A DNA stretch of 64,000 nucleotides from Thiobacillus sp. (GTDB lineage: Bacteria > Pseudomonadota > Gammaproteobacteria > Burkholderiales > Thiobacillaceae). Under the pieces are notes generated by a model. It made no database searches, was not told the DNA's origin, and worked only from the letters and a program-made list of their open reading frames with translations. The stretch is from the NCBI GenBank assembly GCA_021166845.1, contig JAJPEP010000062.1:1-64000 (forward strand), written 5' to 3'. The position numbers and the translations under genes were made by a program. Positions 8,450 to 16,113 of the stretch are shown here, piece after piece (position 1 is the stretch's first letter; every line of letters starts with the position of its first letter).

Positions 8450-8872
8450 TTAATGCAGCACCGCAGGCGGGGTGCGCATGGGCGGCGTGCCGCCGACCTG
8501 GAGCGGCGAGGCATGGTGCAGCACCATGCGCCAGCCGCCGGCTTCCCCGCGATACACATTGGTGGCCAGAATCGGCGGGCGCGGCTCGGCTTCCTGCCCG
8601 ACGACCAGGTATTCGCGCACGATGCGGATGACCTGGCCGGCCTCGCGTATTTCATGCGCGAGTTCCACCTGCACGCGAAATTGTCCGGCGGCCTCGAACA
8701 TACTGCGCCAACCGGCCGCCACGGCGGCGCGCCCGTCAAGCGGCGCGGCCAGCGGATGGATGCAGGCGATGCTGTCGTTGTGAGCCCAGACCGCCATCAT
8801 GGCGTCGAGGTTGCGCGCCTCGAAGGCGGCGTAGAAAGCGGCTTCGGCGGCTTCGGGTGTGGGGTAGGGCAT
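8450..8872 (-). CDS. NTF2-like/SnoaL-like domain protein
   Basis: 140 residues from the ATG at 8872 (MPYPTPEAAEAAFYAAF). The open frame continues upstream, but that part is unlike protein and unlikely to be translated. The pattern FYAAFEARNLDAMMAVWAHND, the HPLAAPLDGRAAVAAGW loop and the closing GGWRMVLHHAS strand are typical of cone-shaped alpha+beta NTF2-like folds (DUF4440/SnoaL). Such proteins are often small-molecule-binding or ketosteroid-isomerase-like; no catalytic function can be assigned. It is divergent from bcsA. Confidence 0.75.
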   Translation of the reverse strand: MPYPTPEAAEAAFYAAFEARNLDAMMAVWAHNDSIACIHPLAAPLDGRAAVAAGWRSMFEAAGQFRVQVELAHEIREAGQVIRIVREYLVVGQEAEPRPPILATNVYRGEAGGWRMVLHHASPLQVGGTPPMRTPPAVLH

Positions 8873-8928
8873 GGGTGTGTGTGACTGGTGGCAATGTAAC
8901 GGGCTTGGCAATGGTTTGAAATGGACGC

Positions 8929-11196
8929 ATGGTTCACCATGCCTGTGGCATGGGGTTTGCTTTCGTGATGTGTGTACCACCACATAAACCACACGTCGTG
9001 AAACCCGAATATCGCTCACTCCATCGCGCCCGGCAAGGAATCGTTCTGTTATTTCTGGCCGTTGGGGTGTGGTACCTGAACTGGAGGCTGGGAAGCTTCA
9101 ATGATAAGCATCCGGTCTTTTCATGGCTGCTATATGCCGCCGAGGTGTTTGGTTTTACCACGGCTATCCTGAACATATTCATGACTTGGCGGCTGTCGGT
9201 GCGCACCGCACCACCGCCGGCCGGGGGGCTGAAGGTCGACGTTTTCATCCCGACCTACAACGAGGATATCGAAATGGTGCGGCGCACCGCGCTGGCCGCA
9301 CGGGCGATGGACTATCCGCATGAAACCTGGATCCTGGATGACGGCAACCGCGAGGCAATGCGCAAGATGGCGCAATCGCTGGGGGTTCGCTATCTGTCGC
9401 GTACCAATAATGAGCATGCCAAGGCGGGCAACCTCAACCATGCGTTGCCGCACAGCACGGCCGACCTGATTGCGACCTTTGATGCCGACCACGCGCCGCG
9501 CCAGGATTTCCTGTTGAAGACGCTGGGTTATTTTGCGGATCCCGTGGTGGCATTTGTGCAGACACCACAGGATTTCTACAACCTGGATTCATACCAGAAC
9601 CGCACCGATAGGGGTAGCCGTGTTGCCTGGTCCGAACAGTCACTGTTTTTCCGGGTGATTCAGCGTGGCAAGGATTACTGGAATGCCGCGTTCTACTGCG
9701 GCAGTTGTGCGGTGATCCGCCGTCAGTCGCTCGACTCTATTGGCGGTTTTGCGACAGGCACGGTGACCGAGGATATCCACACCAGCCTGCTGCTGCACAA
9801 GAAAGGCTATCAATCGGTGTATCACGACGAGGCGCTGGCGTATGGCGTGGCGCCTGCCAAAGTCGAGCCTTTCCTCAAGCAGCGTGTACGTTGGGGGGCC
9901 GGTGCGATGAACGTGTGGCGCAAGGAGGGTATTCTATTTGCGCGCGGGCTAACCCTGCCGCAGCGGTTGAACTACATGGCGACGGTGCTCGCCTATTTCG
10001 ATGGCTGGCAGAAGGTCTTTTTCTACTTCGCTCCCGTGTATGTGCTCATGGCGGGTGCCATGCCGATTTCCGTGGGTGGCTGGGTGTTCCTGCTGCATTT
10101 TGTATCGTATTACCTGCTGAACTTCCTGGCATTCGAGGAAATCTCGCGCGGCTATGGACGCAGCCTGCTGATCGAGCAGTACAACATGGCGCGTTTTGCC
10201 AGCTTTGCCTGGTCGACGCTGGGCGTGTTCAAAATGCGCAAGCGCTTTGGCGTGACCGCCAAGAGACAGGGCGCGCGCACGCATAGTCTGGGCTTCCTGT
10301 TGCCGCAACTCGCTGTGGCGAGTCTCAATACGCTGGCAATCCCAGTGGGGATCATGCTGTTCTATTTCAATGGCCATCTGCCGCAGGATGGGATGTGGGC
10401 CAATGTGATCTGGGCCACGATCAATACTTCCCTTGCGGTAATGGTGGTGCGTTTCACCATTGGGCGCGGGATTAACCGGCGCAATGAATACCGTTTTGCC
10501 ATGCCGCTGGCTGCGCGCCTCGATGGAGTGTTGGGAACAGCAGACGATCTGTCACCCGGCGGGCTGAGCTTTTATGGCTTGCTGGGGCCGGTAAAGGTGG
10601 GCGACAGACTTCCAGCTACCTTGTATATGCCGGATGGCATCCTCGATGTGCAACTGGAAATCCGCACGTTGGTGCATGCGGAAAAGGACGATCAGACTTA
10701 TATCCGTTCCGTAGGGGGCATTTTCCATGCGCTACCACAACCTGCGACCCAGCGTATCGAGCAGTTTCTGTATGGTTCGGATGCGCAGTGGCGGGTCAAT
10801 CAATATCGTGAAGACAGTTTGACTCCCTTGCAGCGTTTGGGACTGGTTGACAAACCGGATGCCCCGCCTAAAGGTGTCAACCATTGGGCAAGTTGTGAGG
10901 TTTCGACCGACACTGCCAATGCAGCCGACTGCCTGGCCGGTTTGGTTGGAACACAAATTGAAAACGGGGAGATCCGGCTACTGGTGCACCAGCAACTCGA
11001 TCCATGCTGCAACCATATCATTCAAGTGCACAGCCGGGCGGGTTTACGTACCCTGCATGCAACGGCGGGTTCTTGCGAAACGATTTTGACCGGTTTGGGT
11101 GCGCTCTATCTGTATCGAATGTCCTTGCTGACCACGCCTGCTGTCCCCGCTGTGTTTGGCGATGTGCCCGTAATCCAGGCGGCTATTGCCGCTTGA
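8929..11196 (+). CDS. bcsA: Cellulose synthase catalytic subunit with PilZ domain (BcsA-like)
   Basis: 755 residues from the first ATG; Met8 or Met14 are possible starts. Two N-terminal membrane spans (about 37-52 and 65-85) lead into a family 2 glycosyltransferase with DDGN (137-140), DAD (185-187), TED (280-282) and QRVRW (318-322), the complete UDP-glucose processive polymerase set. Further membrane spans follow, then a c-di-GMP-binding PilZ domain with RNEYR (518-522) and DLSPGG (540-545). It would polymerise and export beta-1,4-glucan across the inner membrane when c-di-GMP is high. No bcsB, bcsC, bcsQ or bcsZ is adjacent; only bcsS follows. Base composition is lower in GC than the surroundings (28 of 60 bases at 10081-10140). 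Confidence 0.9.
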   Translation: MVHHACGMGFAFVMCVPPHKPHVVKPEYRSLHRARQGIVLLFLAVGVWYLNWRLGSFNDKHPVFSWLLYAAEVFGFTTAILNIFMTWRLSVRTAPPPAGGLKVDVFIPTYNEDIEMVRRTALAARAMDYPHETWILDDGNREAMRKMAQSLGVRYLSRTNNEHAKAGNLNHALPHSTADLIATFDADHAPRQDFLLKTLGYFADPVVAFVQTPQDFYNLDSYQNRTDRGSRVAWSEQSLFFRVIQRGKDYWNAAFYCGSCAVIRRQSLDSIGGFATGTVTEDIHTSLLLHKKGYQSVYHDEALAYGVAPAKVEPFLKQRVRWGAGAMNVWRKEGILFARGLTLPQRLNYMATVLAYFDGWQKVFFYFAPVYVLMAGAMPISVGGWVFLLHFVSYYLLNFLAFEEISRGYGRSLLIEQYNMARFASFAWSTLGVFKMRKRFGVTAKRQGARTHSLGFLLPQLAVASLNTLAIPVGIMLFYFNGHLPQDGMWANVIWATINTSLAVMVVRFTIGRGINRRNEYRFAMPLAARLDGVLGTADDLSPGGLSFYGLLGPVKVGDRLPATLYMPDGILDVQLEIRTLVHAEKDDQTYIRSVGGIFHALPQPATQRIEQFLYGSDAQWRVNQYREDSLTPLQRLGLVDKPDAPPKGVNHWASCEVSTDTANAADCLAGLVGTQIENGEIRLLVHQQLDPCCNHIIQVHSRAGLRTLHATAGSCETILTGLGALYLYRMSLLTTPAVPAVFGDVPVIQAAIAA

Positions 11197-11236
11197 TGGG
11201 CATAATGCGTTCCACATTATTTGGTCGAGTCGAATT

Positions 11237-11926
11237 ATGTTGAGATTGCTGTTGGTGGGTCTGGCGAGTGCTGCCATGACACCTGCGTGGGCGCAGGAGG
11301 GGGTTGTACTGGCCGGGGTGGAAGCCAGCCGCGATAACCAGTATGCCTATCTGGGTACGGTGTCGCCATTTGCAGGGCAGCATTTGGGGCAAGGATTCGT
11401 GCAGCGTTACTGGCTTGATTACGTTGCTTATAACTATGAAAAAACACCACTACAGGAGATAGAAACCAGGGTGTCTGCGGTTGAGGCGGCGCTGGGATAC
11501 CAACAAAGCAGTGCAAGTAGCTGGTGGGGGACGTATCTGGGTGCGCGCTACGCCAACACCCGTTTGAGCCCCAGCGACCCGGATAACGATGACCGGGGCG
11601 GACGATTGCGTGCCAAGCTGCAGTTAGAGGGGGAAACGGAAGTGGGCGCGGGCTGGCGTGTCAACGGCATCGCCAGCCACTTGGTCGGCGATGCCAACTA
11701 CTGGATACGTCTGCGCCTGCAGACCATTCTGCGCAACCAGTGGCATATCGGCCCCGAAGTGATCGGGCAGGGGGATTCGAATTACAGCGCCTACAAGGTG
11801 GGCGCGTTCCTCGGCAACATCAAGCTGGGCGCATTTAGTGCGCTCACGCTTAAAGCAGGCGTGAGCAAGCCCGAAAATGACCCGGCATCACTGTACGCCG
11901 GGGCGGAATTCTATATTCCGTTCTGA
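11237..11926 (+). CDS. bcsS: Cellulose biosynthesis protein BcsS-like, outer-membrane beta-barrel candidate
   Basis: 229 residues from the ATG at 11237, 40 bp after bcsA. A signal peptide (MLRLLLVGLASAAMTPAWA) precedes a body rich in alternating hydrophobic/aromatic strands (e.g. YWLDYVAYNYE, WWGTYLGARYA) ending YAGAEFYIPF, the terminal aromatic typical of outer-membrane barrels. This matches the BcsS family, found beside bcsA in various proteobacteria; its molecular role is not established. Here it may stand in for the missing export components, which is inference. Composition resembles bcsA, suggesting joint acquisition. Confidence 0.75.
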   Translation: MLRLLLVGLASAAMTPAWAQEGVVLAGVEASRDNQYAYLGTVSPFAGQHLGQGFVQRYWLDYVAYNYEKTPLQEIETRVSAVEAALGYQQSSASSWWGTYLGARYANTRLSPSDPDNDDRGGRLRAKLQLEGETEVGAGWRVNGIASHLVGDANYWIRLRLQTILRNQWHIGPEVIGQGDSNYSAYKVGAFLGNIKLGAFSALTLKAGVSKPENDPASLYAGAEFYIPF

Positions 11927-11963
11927 ACCCGCCTCGGAGCGAGCATGTTCTCGCCCCGCTTCC

Positions 11964-12707
11964 TTATGACAAACGCTTGCTGCGGCGTGCCCACAGCAAG
12001 CCGATGAATCCGACGCCCAGCAGCGGCAACACGGCAGGAACCGGAACGGCTGCGGGTGCCTGGGCGCCCAGCAATGAAACCTGTACATTGTCCAGCCCCC
12101 AGCTTTCGTCCCCCAGTCCCTGCAGGCCGGCGCCGCGGAAATCGAAGGCAAGCAGGCTGCCGCTATGAGAAAAATCGAAGCTGAAGCGGTAAACAGAATC
12201 CATGACCTGCGAAATTCCAAGAATGCCGTCGTTGAAGACATAACCCAGCGAATACGACTCGGCGGCACCGGTATAGGCCGGATTGTTGGCGTTGGGGCCA
12301 AACGTTTGTCCTGCCGGATTGCCGTTGCTGAATGTGTCTTCCAGCAGCGTGGCGCCGCCTTGCAGGGCCGCCTTGAAAATGTCATTGCCATAGTTAAAAA
12401 ACCCGGCGCCACCCGAACTGCCATCCCATGAGCGGATCAGATAAAGATCAAAATCAAGCTGTACGCCAGTGTGAACGCCCAGGCCTGTCAATGAAAGCGA
12501 GATCGTGTCATTGCCGAATTCGCCTAAAAAGGTACGAGGACCGAACCCGTATGGGGTCGGAGTATTCTGGGTAAGGACGTGCGACCACTCGCTACCGGCG
12601 CCCGACTGAAAATCATTCTGGTAGACGATGGTCGCCCTGGCGGGCAAGCCGATTGTCAGACCGGCAAGACCGGCAACCAGACCAAGATTGAATTTTGCAA
12701 GTTTCAT
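11964..12707 (-). CDS. PEP-CTERM-type exported protein
   Basis: 247 residues. An N-terminal signal peptide (MKLAKFNLGLVAGLAGLTIG..ARA) and a C-terminal sorting signal, VPVPAVLPLLGVGFIGLLW followed by the basic cluster RRSKR, define a PEP-CTERM protein (VPVPA variant). Such proteins are processed by exosortase and are linked to extracellular polysaccharide and floc formation. The middle is a jelly-roll-like extracellular domain (FDFDLYLIRSWDG, SWGLDNVQVSLLG). The exosortase is not in this window. It is convergent with bcsS (37 bp between stops), and its start has a strong GGAGGAG site. Function beyond export is unknown. Confidence 0.85.
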   Translation of the reverse strand: MKLAKFNLGLVAGLAGLTIGLPARATIVYQNDFQSGAGSEWSHVLTQNTPTPYGFGPRTFLGEFGNDTISLSLTGLGVHTGVQLDFDLYLIRSWDGSSGGAGFFNYGNDIFKAALQGGATLLEDTFSNGNPAGQTFGPNANNPAYTGAAESYSLGYVFNDGILGISQVMDSVYRFSFDFSHSGSLLAFDFRGAGLQGLGDESWGLDNVQVSLLGAQAPAAVPVPAVLPLLGVGFIGLLWARRSKRLS

Positions 12708-12730
12708 TTCTCCTCCCGTGGCGTTTTGAT

Positions 12731-12748
12731 TTGCTCAATGATGAGCAA
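12731..12748. promoter_or_regulatory. 7-bp inverted repeat in the leader of the PEP-CTERM gene
   Basis: TTGCTCA at 12731-12737 and TGAGCAA at 12742-12748 form a symmetrical site 24 bp upstream of the PEP-CTERM ATG. It could be an operator or an mRNA hairpin. The rest of the gene-free stretch 12708-13014 is otherwise unremarkable; I found no convincing -12/-24 or -10/-35 pair in it. Confidence 0.35.
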
Positions 12749-13014
12749 TTTTCGTTCCAGCAAGCAGGCGTGACGGCAGGAGGACGCTTGCCCGCAGGTG
12801 CAGTGCGGGAATGGCGAAGAAGGCAGCCCGCGCTTGAGGGCTGTGATTCGCAGCGCATGAGGCGAGGTGTTGTGATGTTGGCGGGAATGTTGCGAGAAAT
12901 TTACTTGATCGCGCTTGAAGTGATAATTCGCCCTGTTGATCGGCCGCCGCCATGTGCGCACCGCTTTCCCCGTCACACCGCTCTCAATCCGGCTCGCCTG
13001 CCATGTCGCCGCCC

Positions 13015-13737
13015 TCAAAACCGCTCGTCCCCGCGCAGGTAGCGCCACTGCCCCGCCGGCAGTTTTCCCAGCGGGACGCGGCCGAGGCGGATGCGTTTCA
13101 TCGACAGCACCCGCAGGCCGACGGCTTCGCACAGGTGCGCGACCTGTCCCGGCAGGGCGCCCTTCAGCGCCACCCGCAGGCGGGTTTCGTTTTGCCAGCT
13201 GACCTTGACGGCGGGCGGGGTCTTGCCGTGGTAAGGGATGCCCCGGTTCAGCCGCTTGAGCCCGTTGGCGGCCAGTTCGCCCGCGACTTCGACGACGACT
13301 TCGTGCTCCAGGGTGGCGGCGTCTTCGGTCAGCCTGCGCGCCACGCGCCAATCCTGGGTGAAGACGACGAGGCCGCTGCCATCGGTTTCCAGCGGCACGC
13401 ATAAAGTCAGTTGGGCGAAGTGCTTTTTCAGCGGATGCAGGCCGGAGGTGTCCTCGGCCCACAGATTGGCGGGGGTGAGCAATTGCGACGCGGGCGGCTC
13501 GCCATCGATCGTGTGATAGCCGGGCGGTTTGTGCAGCAGCAGGGTGACCGGTTCGGCCTGGCTGGGGTCGGCCCGCGGGTCGATTTCGATGCGCTGGTCG
13601 GTGACGCGGAACTGCGGCTCCTCGATGACGATGCCGTCGACCCGCACCCAGCCGCCGGCGATGAACTGCTCGGCTTCGCGGCGCGAGCAGCCGCGCAGTT
13701 CGGCGACGCGTTTGGCAAGGCGGACGGGTTCGGTCAT
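13015..13737 (-). CDS. RsuA/RluF-family pseudouridine synthase homologue lacking the catalytic Asp
   Basis: 240 residues from the ATG at 13737. An N-terminal S4 RNA-binding domain (about 4-55, LAKRVAELRGCSRREAEQFI) is followed by the RsuA-type catalytic fold (LLLHKPPGYHT, about 66-76). In active enzymes the core motif is GRLD..T.GL with Asp as nucleophile. Here the same place reads VPLETDGSGLVVFTQD (114-129), so the RLD is PLE (115-117) and Asp is replaced by Glu117. The conserved Tyr of the following KTY motif is also absent (LEHEVVV, 143-149). The fold and RNA-binding domain are intact and the gene shows no frameshift, so a maintained non-catalytic or altered role is plausible. Confidence 0.8.
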   Translation of the reverse strand: MTEPVRLAKRVAELRGCSRREAEQFIAGGWVRVDGIVIEEPQFRVTDQRIEIDPRADPSQAEPVTLLLHKPPGYHTIDGEPPASQLLTPANLWAEDTSGLHPLKKHFAQLTLCVPLETDGSGLVVFTQDWRVARRLTEDAATLEHEVVVEVAGELAANGLKRLNRGIPYHGKTPPAVKVSWQNETRLRVALKGALPGQVAHLCEAVGLRVLSMKRIRLGRVPLGKLPAGQWRYLRGDERF

Positions 13738-13906
13738 GGCGGTCGGGCGTGCGGATGGAGCCGCGAGTTTACGCCGGACTGGCGGCGCGCACAGCACGGG
13801 CGCATGGCCGCGGTGGGAATGCGGTTGTTATTGCGCGTGCCGGCGCGGTATGCTTTTGGACCCATTAACCCGATCATCGCTTGATCGCTTGCTTTCGGAG
13901 ACGCCC

Positions 13907-14689
13907 ATGAAAATCGCACTTGCGCTGTCATTGTTGTTTTTCACCTCTTCCTCCCTCGCCGCGGTGATCGGCCGGGATGTCACGTACCAGGCGGGCGATA
14001 CCGTCATGAAGGGCCATCTGGCGTACGACGATGCGGTCCAGGGCAAGCGCGCCGGGGTGCTGGTGGCGCCCGAGTGGTGGGGCGCCAACGATTACGCGAG
14101 AAAGCGCGCGCGCATGCTGGCGGAGGCCGGCTATGTGGCCTTGGTGGTCGACCTGTACGGCAACGGCCAGGTGGCCGACAATCCGAAGGACGCCGGCGCG
14201 CTGGCGGGCGGCGTCAACAGGAATCCGCCGCTGGCCTACGCGCGCTTCGATGCCGCGCGCGGCTTCCTCGACAAGCAGCCCAACGTGAAGCAGGGCGAGA
14301 TCGCCGCGCTGGGCTACTGCTTCGGCGGCGGCGTGGTGCTCAACATGGTGCGCTCGGGCATGCCGCTGAAATCGGCGGTCAGCTACCACGGCGTGCTGGC
14401 GACCGACATATCGGTCAAGCCGGGCGACATCAAGGCCAAGCTGCGCATCTTCCACGGCGAGGCCGACCCCATCGTGCCGCCCGAGCAGGTCGAGGCGTTC
14501 AAGACCGAAATGAACAATGCCAAGGCCGACTATATGTTCGTGGCCTACCCCGGCGTCAAGCACACCTTCACCAACCGCGAAGCCGACAGCTACGCCGCGC
14601 AGTTCGGGTTGCCGCTCAAATACGACAATGCGGCCGATACAGATTCGTGGACGCGCACGCTGGAGTTCCTCAAGGCGACGCTCAAATAA
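13907..14689 (+). CDS. Exported dienelactone hydrolase family protein
   Basis: 260 residues from the ATG at 13907, with GGAG just upstream. The N-terminus MKIALALSLLFFTSSSLAA is a signal peptide, which most dienelactone hydrolases lack. The alpha/beta hydrolase body has the nucleophile elbow GYCFGGG with Cys (about residue 137), the acid in HGEADPIVPP (about 185) and the histidine in PGVKHTF (about 221), the complete Cys-Asp-His triad. Substrate is unknown; no chlorocatechol or aromatic pathway genes are nearby. Its stop overlaps the ATG of the next gene (TAATG), so the two are coupled. Confidence 0.88.
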   Translation: MKIALALSLLFFTSSSLAAVIGRDVTYQAGDTVMKGHLAYDDAVQGKRAGVLVAPEWWGANDYARKRARMLAEAGYVALVVDLYGNGQVADNPKDAGALAGGVNRNPPLAYARFDAARGFLDKQPNVKQGEIAALGYCFGGGVVLNMVRSGMPLKSAVSYHGVLATDISVKPGDIKAKLRIFHGEADPIVPPEQVEAFKTEMNNAKADYMFVAYPGVKHTFTNREADSYAAQFGLPLKYDNAADTDSWTRTLEFLKATLK

Positions 14690-15333
14690 TGGCAGACTGC
14701 GACCACGACGACTGCTACATGCCGCGCGGCGGCGGCAGCCTCGGCATTCCGCAGACCGGGCCGTTCGACCCGGCGGCGTTCGAGCAGGCGGTCAATGCCA
14801 TGCTCGTCGCCTGCGGGGTGGCGCCGGATTCGGTGCATACCGGGCGCACCGCCGAGCGGGTGCGCGAGCTGTGGCAGCGCCGCCTGCTCGGCGGTTACAC
14901 GATCGAACCCGCCGCCGCGCTGGGCGAGGGCTTTGCCGACGACGGCAACGACATGGTGGTGGTGCGCGGCATCGCGGTGCACGGCGTGTGTCCGCATCAC
15001 CTGGTGCCGTTTCGAGGGGTGGCGCACGTGGCCTACATCCCCGGCGGGCGGCTGCACGGCTTCGGCCGCATCGCGCGTATGGTCGACGCCATCGGCCACC
15101 GCTTCACCTACCAGGAATGGATGACGCGCGACATCGCCGAGGCGCTGGTGACGCACGGGCAGGCGCTGGGCGCGGCATGCATCGTCGAGGCCGAGCAGCT
15201 GTGCCTGCTGCTGGGCGAAGACCGGCGCGGCGACGAGCGCGTCGTCACGCAGGCGTTTAACGGCTGCTTCCGCGACAGCGACCAGATGCGCAACGAGTTC
15301 CTGCGCGCGGTGGCGCAGTCCGACTTGCGATAG
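14689..15333 (+). CDS. Divergent GTP cyclohydrolase I-like protein
   Basis: 214 residues with the T-fold of GTP cyclohydrolase I. Zinc ligands are kept: C101 and H104 in VCPHHLVPF and C172 in EAEQLC. H103, equivalent to the catalytic His112 of E. coli, is also present. However, the usual CEHH is CPHH, the RPQVQERLT segment has become HRFTYQEWMT, and the conserved HxCM.MRG has become EQLCLLLGED, replacing the second active-site His (E. coli His179) by Gln170. It may act in folate or another pterin/deazapurine route, or have a changed reaction. It overlaps the upstream hydrolase gene by one base and precedes the methyltransferase gene by 11 bp. Confidence 0.7.
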   Translation: MADCDHDDCYMPRGGGSLGIPQTGPFDPAAFEQAVNAMLVACGVAPDSVHTGRTAERVRELWQRRLLGGYTIEPAAALGEGFADDGNDMVVVRGIAVHGVCPHHLVPFRGVAHVAYIPGGRLHGFGRIARMVDAIGHRFTYQEWMTRDIAEALVTHGQALGAACIVEAEQLCLLLGEDRRGDERVVTQAFNGCFRDSDQMRNEFLRAVAQSDLR

Positions 15334-15344
15334 GGGCTTCTCGC

Positions 15345-15815
15345 ATGGCTTCCCCTTCCCACAAGCCGGCCACACGGATGTTGCCGCCCGCGCCCTATGC
15401 CGCCGCGCTGCTTGGCGGCTGGTGGCTGGACCGTAATGTTCATGCGCTGCCGTTGGACTGGGGCACGGCAACGCGGCCGCTGGGCTGGCTGCTGGTGGGT
15501 GTCGGGCTGGCGCTGTTCGGCTGGACTTTGGTTACCTTCCGGCGCCATCGCACCACGGTCAATCCCTACAAGGCGGCGTCCAGCCTGTGCACTGTCGGGC
15601 CGTTCCGCTTCAGCCGCAATCCGATCTATGTCGGCGACTGGTTCATATTCGCCGGCGTGTCGCTGCTGCTGGCCACGGCATGGCCGCTGCTGTTCGCGCC
15701 GCCGATCTGGGCCATGCTGCGTTACGGCGTGATCCGCCACGAGGAAGCGCACCTGCGCGCATGCTTCGGCGACGCCTACCGCGAGTATCAAACCAGGGTG
15801 CGGCGCTGGCTGTAA
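15345..15815 (+). CDS. Isoprenylcysteine/phospholipid methyltransferase-like membrane protein
   Basis: 156 residues with three or four membrane spans (about 17-28, 43-60, 105-125). The C-terminal half carries the family signature: GPFRFSRNPIYVGDW, then RHEEAHLRACFGDAYREYQTRVRRW. This is the ICMT/PEMT fold that binds S-adenosylmethionine at the membrane surface. The methyl acceptor is unknown; many bacterial members are uncharacterised. It is the third gene of a plus-strand unit with the hydrolase and cyclohydrolase-like genes. Confidence 0.85.
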   Translation: MASPSHKPATRMLPPAPYAAALLGGWWLDRNVHALPLDWGTATRPLGWLLVGVGLALFGWTLVTFRRHRTTVNPYKAASSLCTVGPFRFSRNPIYVGDWFIFAGVSLLLATAWPLLFAPPIWAMLRYGVIRHEEAHLRACFGDAYREYQTRVRRWL

Positions 15816-15840
15816 GGCCCTGCGCCGATATTCGCACGGC

Positions 15841-15948
15841 GCAGGGTGGACTCCGTGCACCGGTCGACGGTCGAAGGTGCACGGAGTGCACCCTACCAAA
15901 GCCAGGCATCGATTTTCGCCGCGGGCTGTGGGTGTGAATTCCGGTTAG
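15841..15948 (+). repeat. Direct repeat unit 1 with GTGCAC-palindrome core
   Basis: The core AGGGTGGACTCCGTGCACC (15843-15861) is mirrored by GGTGCACGGAGTGCACCCTA (15876-15895). It continues into about 50 bp (CCAGGCATCGATTT ... GAATTCCGGTTA) that is repeated almost identically 149 bp downstream. The core is shared with the 117-bp elements at 5814 and 55984, but the flanks differ. Confidence 0.7.
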
Positions 15949-15989
15949 GCCGATTGAGTCGGCTTTTCTAATCAGGCAATTTGCAGCAC

Positions 15990-16097
15990 GTAGGGTGCAC
16001 TCCGTGCACCGGTCGACGGTCGAAAGTGCACGGAGTGCACCCTACCAAAGCCAGGCATCGATTTCCGCCGCGGGCAGGGGCGAGGAATTCCGGTTAC
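15990..16097 (+). repeat. Direct repeat unit 2 with GTGCAC-palindrome core
   Basis: Second copy, offset by 149 bp from 15841. The core GTAGGGTGCACTCCGTGCAC starts at 15990, with its inverse ending at 16045, followed by the same CCAGGCATCGATTT and GGAATTCCGGTTA flank. With unit 1 it fills the 298-bp gap between the methyltransferase and tatD genes; I see no gene there. Confidence 0.7.
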
Positions 16098-16113
16098 GCC
16101 AGCTGACGCACCC

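Noticed and set aside
12708-13014. Possible sigma-54 promoter upstream of the PEP-CTERM gene (GTCACGCCTGCTTGCT on the minus strand)
   Set aside because: The distance between the -24-like and -12-like elements is one base too long and the invariant GG is GT.
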